From: Streptomyces sp. GESEQ-35
GTDB taxonomy: Bacteria; Actinomycetota; Actinomycetes; Streptomycetales; Streptomycetaceae
Length of the DNA: 64,000 nucleotides
Reading direction: 5' to 3'
Assembly: GCF_017948485.1 (NCBI RefSeq)
Contig: NZ_JAFFSX010000015.1
Coordinates: 1-64,000 of the forward strand
Position 1 is the first letter of the stretch; the number at the start of each line of letters is the position of its first letter. Under the pieces are notes generated by a model, which saw nothing but the letters and a program-made list of their open reading frames with translations, had not been told where the DNA came from and ran no database searches. The position numbers and the translations under genes were made by a program. Shown here piece after piece: positions 15,098-22,592 of the stretch.

Positions 15098-16714
15098 TCA
15101 GGCGCCCCCGCAGATCGCCCCGTTGATGCTGAAGGACGTTGGAGCAGTGTTCGTGGCCCCCTTCGCCCCGGTGAACCCCACCGTCACCGCCCCCGCCGCC
15201 GGAATGGTGGACGTATAGCTCACGGGAGTCACCGTCACCGCACCACCAGCCTGGGCCGGGGTCCCGCCCCACATGTGGGTGACGGTCTGGCCGTCGGGGA
15301 AGGTGAAGGCGAGCGTCCAGCCGCTGAGCGCCACCGCTCCGGTGTTCCGGATCACGATCTCCCCCTGGAAACCGCCCGGCCACTCGCTCACCGCCCGGTA
15401 GCCGACCGTGCAGCCCACTCCCCCGCCCTCGTCCGTCGTGACGCGCACCGTCGCCGAGCGTGAAGAGCGGTTGCCGGCCGCGTCGCGGGCGTGGACGGCG
15501 AAGGTGTACACCGTGTCGGCGGTGAGGCCGGTCAGGGTGACGGTGTTGGTGGTGGAGGCGGCGACCGGCAGGTCAGCGGTCCCCTCGATGCGCACCACGT
15601 CGTACGCGGTCACGCCGACGTTGTCCGTGGCGGCAGCCCACGTCAGGGTCGCCGACGTCGACGTGACCGCGGACGCCGTCGGCGTGCCGGGGGCCGTCGG
15701 GGCCTGGGTGTCGGCACCGGTGCCGCCGAAGACGGTGGCTTCCTTCGACGTCTGGACGATGCCGTTCGCGCCGTTGAGGACGCGCCGGCCCCAGGAGCTG
15801 AGCTGATTCGGGTCGAAGCCGATCGCCAGGTCGAGGATCGGGTCGGTGTTGCCGCTCCAGGACCAGGCCAGATAGCCGAGGTCGAGTTGTTCGGCCGCGG
15901 CCATCATCGTGTCCTCGTCGGGGTCACCATACTGGTCGGCGGGGCCTCCGAACTCGCCGATCAGGATGGGCAGTCCGGCGGTCACGAACGCGTTCAGGTA
16001 GTCGGTGATCTCCGGTGCCGTGTCGTAGACGCTGTACATGTGGATCGAGAAGATCAGGTTGCCGGTGGGGTCGGCGTCGTACACGGTCCGGGCGTTGGCG
16101 CGCATGACGCCCTGCCAGTCCTGGCCCCAGTTGGGGGCGTCCACCATGATCGTGTGCTCGAAGCCGGCGGAGCGCAGCTTCTGTACGGCGGCGGTGGTCG
16201 GCTCGGTCCAGCCTGCCGGGTTCGTGTTGCCCCAGGGCTCGTTGCCGATGTTGATGACGACGTAGTTCTCCTGGCCGGCCAGGACGTCCTTCAGGCCGAT
16301 CCAGTAGTCGGCCGCCGAGTCGAGGGTGGCGGCCGCGGCCTCCTCGCCGTAGCCGGTGGTGTCGTGCACTTCCAGGACGCAGATCAGGCGGTTGGCCTTG
16401 CAGTCGGCGACGACCGCGGCCACGTCCTCGGCGCTGTTCCGCGTCCAGCGGTGGCCGTTGGAGAGGACGACCCGGACGGTGTTGGCGCCGAAGGATTTGA
16501 TGTCGGCCAGTGACTGTGTCTCGCCGGGGTACCAGGTGTGGGCGTGGTTCACGCCCCGCATGACGAAGTCGTTGCCGTTGCCTTCGAGCAGACGGCCGTT
16601 GTCGATGTGGATGCCGGTGGCCCGGGTGGCGGGCGACTGGGCTTGGGCGGGGGCCGTACCGAGGGCCGACAGGCCCATGAGTAACGCCAGTAGAACAGTG
16701 ATCACTCTTCGCAC
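15098..16714 (-). CDS. secreted GH5 beta-mannanase with Fn3 and CBM2 domains; TTA codon in signal peptide
   Basis: 538 residues from GTG 16714 (GGAG five bases upstream, downstream of the operator). Residues 1-25 are a Sec signal peptide (cleavage after AQA). Residues ~30-330 form the GH5 domain, with acid/base Glu159 in INIGNEPWG and nucleophile Glu254 in ILIGEFGGP. MRGVNHAHTWYPGETQSLAD is typical of actinobacterial mannanases (GH5_8). A fibronectin type III module follows at ~338-427, then a CBM2-type cellulose-binding module (SGWTLAFTFPDGQTVTHMWG) to the end. Codon 11 is TTA (16682-16684), so expression probably needs bldA. A CebR-type palindrome lies 49 bases upstream. Mannan versus glucan preference is inferred. 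Confidence 0.9.
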   Translation of the reverse strand: MRRVITVLLALLMGLSALGTAPAQAQSPATRATGIHIDNGRLLEGNGNDFVMRGVNHAHTWYPGETQSLADIKSFGANTVRVVLSNGHRWTRNSAEDVAAVVADCKANRLICVLEVHDTTGYGEEAAAATLDSAADYWIGLKDVLAGQENYVVINIGNEPWGNTNPAGWTEPTTAAVQKLRSAGFEHTIMVDAPNWGQDWQGVMRANARTVYDADPTGNLIFSIHMYSVYDTAPEITDYLNAFVTAGLPILIGEFGGPADQYGDPDEDTMMAAAEQLDLGYLAWSWSGNTDPILDLAIGFDPNQLSSWGRRVLNGANGIVQTSKEATVFGGTGADTQAPTAPGTPTASAVTSTSATLTWAAATDNVGVTAYDVVRIEGTADLPVAASTTNTVTLTGLTADTVYTFAVHARDAAGNRSSRSATVRVTTDEGGGVGCTVGYRAVSEWPGGFQGEIVIRNTGAVALSGWTLAFTFPDGQTVTHMWGGTPAQAGGAVTVTPVSYTSTIPAAGAVTVGFTGAKGATNTAPTSFSINGAICGGA

Positions 16715-16762
16715 TGCGACTCCAGGTGAATGAGCGCCAGGAAACCTGAGCATCAACAGAAA

Positions 16763-16780
16763 CATGGGAGCGCTCCCATG
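16763..16780. promoter_or_regulatory. CebR-type operator, perfect palindrome
   Basis: The 18-base perfect palindrome CATGGGAGCGCTCCCATG contains TGGGAGCGCTCCCA (16765-16778), the published CebR box of cellulolytic streptomycetes (LacI-family repressor released by cello-oligosaccharides). It lies directly upstream of the mannanase start. A related LacI-type repressor cannot be excluded. Confidence 0.85.
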
Positions 16781-16916
16781 AACCCACCAGGGCAGGGACA
16801 CGTCAAGGCGTCGCGCGCGCGGTTCTCCGAACGGCCCTGTTCGCACAGTGAGTTGATTTAAGTTGGTACCTGATCACCCACACCCGCCATCCACATCAAG
16901 GTGCAGGAGGCTCCCC

Positions 16917-17729
16917 GTGCCGGACTCCACCCCCGACGTCGCCGCCGCCGCTGAGATACGCGCCCGGATCGACACGACCAAGCCGCATTCGGCCAGGTTC
17001 TGGAACTACTTCGTCGGCGGCAAGGACAACTACCCGGCCGACCGGGAGATCGGGGACCACATCAAGGAGATCTTCCCCGGTCTCGTCGACGTGGCCGTCA
17101 CGAGCCGGCTCTTCCTGGGGCGTGCCGTCCGCCACCTCGCCGTCGAGCAGGGCATACGGCAGTTCCTGGACGTGGGTACGGGACTGCCGACCGCCGACAA
17201 CACGCACGAGGTGGCCCAGCGCGTGGCGCCGGACGCCCGGATCGTGTACGTCGACAACGACCCCATCGTGCTGACCCACGCGAACGCCCTGCTCACCAGC
17301 ACCCCCGAGGGCACGACCTCCTATCTGGACGCCGACCTGTACGACCCCAAGGCCGTCCTGGAGGCCGCCGCGGGCACGCTCGACCTCTCCCGGCCGGTCG
17401 CCCTGATGATCCTCAACACCCTCGGTCATGTCGCCGACCATGAGCAGGCGCGCGCACTGGTGCGCGCGTTCATGGCGGGCCTGCCGTCGGGCAGCTACCT
17501 GGTGATCAGCGACTCCACCGCCACCAGCGAGGGCATGATCGCCGCGTCGGAGGCGTACAACGCGAGCGGCGCGGTGCCTTATTACGTCCGTAGCATTGGG
17601 GAGATCGCCGGGTTCTTCGACGACCTGGAACTGGTGGACCCGGGTGTCGTCCAGGTGACCGAGTGGCGTCCGGAGTCCGGTGAACCGGTCGTCGTCGACG
17701 CCTACTGCGGGGTGGGACGCAAGCCGTAG
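16917..17729 (+). CDS. SAM-dependent methyltransferase, DUF574 (Methyltransf_19) family
   Basis: 270 residues from GTG 16917 behind CAGGAGG. The family N-terminal signature is present (KPHSARFWNYFVGGKDNYPA). The SAM-binding motif region is FLDVGTGLPTADNTHEVAQR, then ARIVYVDNDPIVLTHANALL, with LMILNTLGHV as motif IV. Such proteins are numerous in Streptomyces; the substrate is unknown. Transcribed divergently from the mannanase but more than 130 bases from its operator, so regulation is probably separate. Confidence 0.9.
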   Translation: MPDSTPDVAAAAEIRARIDTTKPHSARFWNYFVGGKDNYPADREIGDHIKEIFPGLVDVAVTSRLFLGRAVRHLAVEQGIRQFLDVGTGLPTADNTHEVAQRVAPDARIVYVDNDPIVLTHANALLTSTPEGTTSYLDADLYDPKAVLEAAAGTLDLSRPVALMILNTLGHVADHEQARALVRAFMAGLPSGSYLVISDSTATSEGMIAASEAYNASGAVPYYVRSIGEIAGFFDDLELVDPGVVQVTEWRPESGEPVVVDAYCGVGRKP

Positions 17730-17767
17730 CGCTCCGCTGGGAAGGCGGTGATTCATCTGCGGGCCGG

Positions 17768-17799
17768 TGGGGGCTGGTCGCGCAGTTCCCCGCGCCCCT
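17768..17799 (+). repeat. dispersed Streptomyces intergenic repeat, copy 1
   Basis: These 32 bases (starting TGGGGGCTGGTCGCGCAG and ending CCCCGCGCCCCT) are found exactly, in reverse orientation, at 55375-55406. The same motif is common between Streptomyces genes. It lies at the 3' end of the MFS gene. Confidence 0.8.
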
Positions 17800-18960
17800 T
17801 ACGGGCCCTGGCGGGCCCTTACGGGGCCCGCTGTGCGCCACCGGAGTTCGCCGAAGTGGCTCAGCGCCCCCGTCACCCCTAGCGACGCCGCCGCCATGAC
17901 CGTCATCGCCGTGGCGGGGGAGGTCAGTTGGGCGACCGAGCCCGCCAGTGCCGCGCTCACGCCCTGCATCGTGAGCATGCCGGAGCCGTGCAACCCCAGG
18001 GCCTGGCCCGCCAGTTCGTCCGGGGTCAGGGACATCAGGTGCTCTTGCTGGACCAGGCTCGCGGCGAGCGGGAGTGGCGGGTGCAGGAAGAAGAAGGCGT
18101 ACGGCGTCGCCAGCAGGACCAGCAGCGGTACGCCGAGCCGCCCGCGCACCCCGGGCGGCAGCAGCCGGCCGACCGTCACGTCCCCGACGAACATCCCCAG
18201 CGCCGCGCAGGCGAACAGCGTGCCCGCGTCGGCGGGGGCGTAGGAGACGTACAGCGACTCGCAGCCGACCACCAGGCCGTTGGGGGATCCAGAGGGCGAG
18301 CAGGACGTACCGGCGTGGACGGGAGGACCACAGCAGGCCGTTCGTGCGCCAGGTCGCCGCCACCGAGGGGCGGCCCGACGCGCGCGGCGGGCGGGCCGTC
18401 AGGCCGAGCCGCAGGCCGATCGCGGCCGTGCCGTGCAGCACCGCCGCGAGCAGCAGGACCCTGCCCGGGGACAGCACCGCCAACAGCACGCCGCCCACGG
18501 CGTATCCGGTGATCTGCACGAGCCCGCTCATCATGTTGAAGACCGAACGCCCCAGCATGAACCCGCCCTTGGCCACCACCTCGTTCACCAGCCCCCACCG
18601 CACTCCCCCGCCCAGCGACGCGACCAGCCCCTGCGCGAGAACGACGGCGAAGACCGCCCAGATCGGCAGTCCCGGCGCCGCCAGCACCGCCGTAGCCGCC
18701 GCGAAGGCGACCGAGATCCCCACCAGCGTCGCCCTCGGCGGCAGCCGGTCCGCGCCCGACATCAGGAGCGTCGCGCCCAGCATCTGCGCCAGCGATGGGC
18801 CGAACATGCTCACCGCCGACAGCAGCGGTGACCCGGTCGCCCGGTAGACGAGCGTGCCGAGCGCCAGCCCGGCCATCGTCTGGGCGGCGACGCTTGCCGC
18901 GGAGGTGAGAAAGAGCGGGGTGAACTCCGCTGTGCGGAACAGGGACTTGTAGCCGGTCAT
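17799..18960 (-). pseudogene. MFS transporter interrupted by a +1 frameshift
   Basis: From ATG 18960 a 12-helix major facilitator protein begins (MTGYKSLFRTAEFTPLFL, AQTMAGLALGTLVYRATGSP) and reads normally for about 225 residues to VLLALWIP. There a run of five G on the plus strand (18282-18286; five C in the coding strand) puts the frame out. The remaining half (VVGCESLYVSYAPADAGTLF ... LSHFGELRW) is intact in the next frame to 17799. With four bases in the run the protein would read WIPNGLVVGCESLY. Either a real pseudogene or a homopolymer sequencing error. Substrate unknown. Confidence 0.85.
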
Positions 18961-19098
18961 GGGCGGAGTCTCCGGCGGCTCCGGACACGGGAGTTCTTGT
19001 TTCGCGTGTGGTGAACGCGCCTCGCCGCGTGGGCGCGAACGGCCACACTCAACCCGCAGTTTCCATCCGGCCCGTCCAGTGGAGCTAGCATCCGCCTC

Positions 19099-19608
19099 AT
19101 GACGAATGTAGACAGCAACGGCCTCTCCCCCCTCGACATCGACATCAACGCCCTCACCGGCGGCCCCGCCGACCTCGCCCAGTACGCCGGCAAGGCCGTC
19201 CTCGTCGTGAACGTGGCCTCCAAGTGCGGGCTGACCCCGCAGTACGCGGGCCTGGAGAAGCTCCAGGAGCAGTACGCCGACCGCGGCTTCACCGTGCTCG
19301 GCGTGCCGTGCAACCAGTTCATGGGCCAGGAGCCCGGCAGCTCCGAGGAGATCGCCGAGTTCTGCTCGGCGACGTACGGCGTGACCTTCCCGATGACCGA
19401 GAAGGTCGAGGTCAACGGGGACGGGCGGCACCAGCTGTACGACCGCCTGACCGGCTTCGCCGACGCCGAGGGGCACACCGGCGACATCCGCTGGAACTTC
19501 GAGAAGTTCCTGATCGGCCGGGACGGCGAGGTCGTCGCCCGCTTCTCGCCGCAGACCGAGCCGGAGTCGGCGGAGGTCGTGGCGGCGGTGGAAGCACAGC
19601 TGGCTTGA
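19099..19608 (+). CDS. glutathione peroxidase family protein (thiol peroxidase)
   Basis: 169 residues. Peroxidatic Cys43 lies in VNVASKCGLTPQY. The Gln motif is LGVPCNQFMGQEPGS (with an extra, possibly resolving, Cys) and the Trp motif is IRWNFEKFLIGRDG. All three residues of the classic triad are present, so it is probably active. Bacterial members of this type generally use thioredoxin rather than glutathione. ATG 19099. It is divergent from the MFS gene and followed by a MerR regulator 71 bases downstream. Confidence 0.93.
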   Translation: MTNVDSNGLSPLDIDINALTGGPADLAQYAGKAVLVVNVASKCGLTPQYAGLEKLQEQYADRGFTVLGVPCNQFMGQEPGSSEEIAEFCSATYGVTFPMTEKVEVNGDGRHQLYDRLTGFADAEGHTGDIRWNFEKFLIGRDGEVVARFSPQTEPESAEVVAAVEAQLA

Positions 19609-19679
19609 CCTTGCCCCTGGGGCAGGGATGAGCGTCCTTCTCACCGGGCGGAAGGCGCCCGGTGACGGAGGATGACGTG

Positions 19680-20531
19680 GTGGACAAGGATCTGCTGACC
19701 ATCGGAGCGTTCGCCGCGAAGGCCCGGCTCTCGGCCAAGGCCCTGCGGCTGTACGACCGGCTCGGGCTGCTGGCCCCGGCTCACGTCGACGAGGTCAGCG
19801 GCTACCGCTACTACCGTGCCGACCAGGCCGAACGCGCCCGGCTCGTGGCCCTGCTGCGGCAGCTGGACATGCCGCTCGCCCGGATCGCCGAGGTCGTCGA
19901 GGCGGCCGACGGTGACGCGGCCGCGCGACTGCTCGCCGGGTACTGGGCGGACGTCGAGGCGCGGGTGGCGGGGCAGCGGACGCTCGCCGAGTACCTCCGT
20001 GGACGACTGTCGGGGAGGAGCTCCGAGATGTACGGAAAATTTGAGGTCGAGACGGTCGACGTGCCGGCGCAGGTGGTGATCACCGAGACCCGGCACACGC
20101 TGGCGGACGAGCTGCCGGCGTGGATCGGGGCCTCACTGGGACGCCTGGAGGCGGCCTCACGTGAGTGCGGCGGCATCACCGCGCCGCCGTTCGTCGCCTA
20201 CCACGCCGAGGTGTCGATGGAGAGCGACGGGCCCGCCGAGGCCTGCGTCCCCGTCGCCGACGAGGCCGCGGCCCGGGCGTGGGCCGAGGCGCACGGGCGG
20301 GCCTGGGAGACCCGGGTCAAGGTGGAGCCCGCGCAACGGCTGGCCTACACCCGGATCACCAAGGCCCAGGTGGCCCATCCGCAGATCCTGGCCGCGTTCG
20401 AGGCGGTGGAGCAGTGGATCGCGGCGGCGGGTCTGGAGCAGGCGGGCCCCTGCCGTGAGGTGTACTTCGCCGACTGGGAGGCGGCGGGGGCCGAGGATCC
20501 GGTGTGCGATGTGGCGTTCCCGGTGAAGTGA
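19680..20531 (+). CDS. MerR-family regulator with GyrI-like effector-binding domain
   Basis: About 283 residues. GTG 19680 was chosen over 19662 and 19677 because ACGGAGGATGAC precedes it. Residues 1-75 form the MerR helix-turn-helix (LLTIGAFAAKARLSAKALRL, then YDRLGLLAPAHVDEVSGYRY), followed by a coiled dimerisation helix. Residues ~120-283 match GyrI/AraC effector-binding domains (EVETVDVPAQVVI near the start of that part), as in BltR- and BmrR-type drug sensors. The ligand is unknown. Confidence 0.9.
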   Translation: MDKDLLTIGAFAAKARLSAKALRLYDRLGLLAPAHVDEVSGYRYYRADQAERARLVALLRQLDMPLARIAEVVEAADGDAAARLLAGYWADVEARVAGQRTLAEYLRGRLSGRSSEMYGKFEVETVDVPAQVVITETRHTLADELPAWIGASLGRLEAASRECGGITAPPFVAYHAEVSMESDGPAEACVPVADEAAARAWAEAHGRAWETRVKVEPAQRLAYTRITKAQVAHPQILAAFEAVEQWIAAAGLEQAGPCREVYFADWEAAGAEDPVCDVAFPVK

Positions 20532-20541
20532 GGGCTCGGGC

Positions 20542-22386
20542 CTACTTCAGCTCGTCCGGGCAGGGTGTCCCCCGTGGCAGTACGTACGGCGCACCCAGCC
20601 GGTAGGTCCCCGCTTTCGGTGCCAGCAGGACGGTCCACTTGTCGCCGTCCGCGTCCTCGTCGGCCTCCGTCAGGCAGCCGTTGATGTTGTTGTACGTCTT
20701 CGGGGTGCCGTCGGGGCGGTCCTTGGAGGCGTCCGTCTCCTGCGGGGGCTTCAGCTTCTTGCCCTCGGCATCGATGATGCTCAGCCACGGCGAGTACGGG
20801 ATGCGGACGAGGATGCGGCCGGGCACGGTGACCTTCATCGTCAGCTCGGTCTGCTCGGTGCGCTCGACGACGGCGTTCGGCTCGGCGAGCGACGTCGGGT
20901 CGGTGACCTGGAACAGCTGCCAGTTGGCGTCGCCCCAGATCTGGTTCAGATACGGCATCCCGCGCTGGACGAGATCCCGCTCGCGCTCCCCGCCGTCGCC
21001 GTCCGCCTTGCCCTTGGGCAGGACGACGAAGTGGACGGCCCAGCGCCTGAGCCACTCGTAGTAGTTGGCGGAGTTGAGGGTGTCGTCGTAGAAGAGCGGG
21101 TTGCGTTCCATGTCGGCCTGGCGGTTCCAGCCGCGGGCCAGGTTGACGTACGGGGCGAGCGCGGAGGCCTCGCGGTGGGAGCTGGCCGGGACCACCTCGA
21201 CGCGGCCCTTCTCGGCGCCGACCTCCTGGAGTTCGTTGACGAGCGGCGCCAGCTCGCGCGCCCAGGAGGCGGTCGGGGTCGTGTTCACGACGTCGTCGAC
21301 GGACTTGAAGCCGATCCACGCGTTGAAGCCGACGACGGCCACGACGAGCGCGTACCACTTGCGGGAGCGGGGCACCGTGAACGGCAGCGCGGCCACCAGC
21401 GCCACTCCCGCGAACAGCATCGGCAGCCGCGTGATGTTGGAGCCGATCTGCGAGCTGATCAGCCACACCAGCAGGACCGAGAGGCCGTACACGGCGGCCG
21501 TGATCCGCACCGTCTTCCAATCGCGCGGTACGGCGACGAGGACGAGGACCGAGGACAGCAGCGGCAGCGACGCCGAGCCGAAGGACATCGGCTGGGTGCC
21601 GGAGAAGGGGAACATCCAGGCGGACACGGCGACCACGGCCGCAGGGGCGAGCCCCAGCGCCCAGGCGCCCGGCCGGCGCTTCTGAAGGAAGAGGGCGACG
21701 GCCACCAGCCCCACGAACAGGCCCGCCACCGGCGACGCCATCGTGGCGAGCGCCGCCAGCGGGGCCGCGCACAGCGCCTTCGCCCAGCGTTTGTAGCGCC
21801 AGCGGTACGGCCAGCAGAACACCACCGCGACCGCACCCAGCGCGAACACCGTGCCAAGACCGAACGTCACCCGCCCCGACGCGGCATTGCACAGGAACGC
21901 GAACACGCCCGCGAGCGCCGCCCACAGCGGGTTCCGTACCGAGCGGCTGCGGAGAAGGATCATCGTCAGCAGCCCGGCCGAGACCGTGCCCGCGATCATC
22001 ATCGTCGTACGGACACCGAGGACGGACATCAGATACGGCGACACCACGCTGTACGACACCGGGTGCATACCGCCGTACCAGGCGAGGTTGTACGCCGAGT
22101 CCGGGTGCCGGCCGACGAACTCGGCCCAGGCGTCCTGCGCCGCGAGGTCGCCGCCACTGTTCGCGAACGTGAAGAACCAGACGACGTGGAGGGCGGCCGA
22201 GAGGGCGGTGACGGACAGGACGGGGTGGCGCAGGAGCCGTTCACGGAAGGCCAGGACAGCACGCCTGACCTCTGCTGCCGTACCGCCGTCCGCACTGTCG
22301 GTCTGCGGTGCGGGCACGCGTATTCGCGGGCCGAGTCCTGGGTCCGGATCGGCGTCGTCTGCGTGTTTCGGCTCCGCGGTGGCCAC
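20542..22386 (-). CDS. polytopic membrane protein of unknown function (614 aa)
   Basis: An N-terminal hydrophilic ~45 residues precedes 10-12 membrane helices (for example VTALSAALHVVWFF, LLTMILLRS, GLFVGLVAVALFLQ, LPMLFAGVALVAALPF) up to residue ~360. A ~250-residue extracytoplasmic-type domain follows (WARELAPLVNELQEV ... WLRRWAVHFVVLPKGKADGD). The layout recalls GT-C glycosyltransferase-like proteins, but I see no conserved catalytic Asp motif, so transferase activity is only a possibility. GTG 22386 follows GGGAG. Same strand as the carboxypeptidase gene upstream (206-bp gap). Confidence 0.75.
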   Translation of the reverse strand: MATAEPKHADDADPDPGLGPRIRVPAPQTDSADGGTAAEVRRAVLAFRERLLRHPVLSVTALSAALHVVWFFTFANSGGDLAAQDAWAEFVGRHPDSAYNLAWYGGMHPVSYSVVSPYLMSVLGVRTTMMIAGTVSAGLLTMILLRSRSVRNPLWAALAGVFAFLCNAASGRVTFGLGTVFALGAVAVVFCWPYRWRYKRWAKALCAAPLAALATMASPVAGLFVGLVAVALFLQKRRPGAWALGLAPAAVVAVSAWMFPFSGTQPMSFGSASLPLLSSVLVLVAVPRDWKTVRITAAVYGLSVLLVWLISSQIGSNITRLPMLFAGVALVAALPFTVPRSRKWYALVVAVVGFNAWIGFKSVDDVVNTTPTASWARELAPLVNELQEVGAEKGRVEVVPASSHREASALAPYVNLARGWNRQADMERNPLFYDDTLNSANYYEWLRRWAVHFVVLPKGKADGDGGERERDLVQRGMPYLNQIWGDANWQLFQVTDPTSLAEPNAVVERTEQTELTMKVTVPGRILVRIPYSPWLSIIDAEGKKLKPPQETDASKDRPDGTPKTYNNINGCLTEADEDADGDKWTVLLAPKAGTYRLGAPYVLPRGTPCPDELK

Positions 22387-22592
22387 CTGAAGGCACTCCC
22401 CGTGTCCTGTCTTCTGTTCTCTTCAGGACGCGTCCCGTTCCCCGGCCGTTGCCTGCCGCGTCCCTGCGGCATTCCCGGCCGCGTCCCCTGAGCGGTGACC
22501 TGCCCCGATTCGCGACGCTAACACGTGGCCCGCCGCGCGGCTCCCGGGTGGGGCCGTACGGCGGGCCACGGTGGAGAACGTGGCGCCCGGGA

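Noticed and set aside
17506..19644. A single 712-codon minus-strand frame spanning the MFS gene and its neighbours
   Set aside because: It joins the antisense of glutathione peroxidase, the first half of the MFS protein and out-of-frame sequence; the real product is the frameshifted MFS gene.
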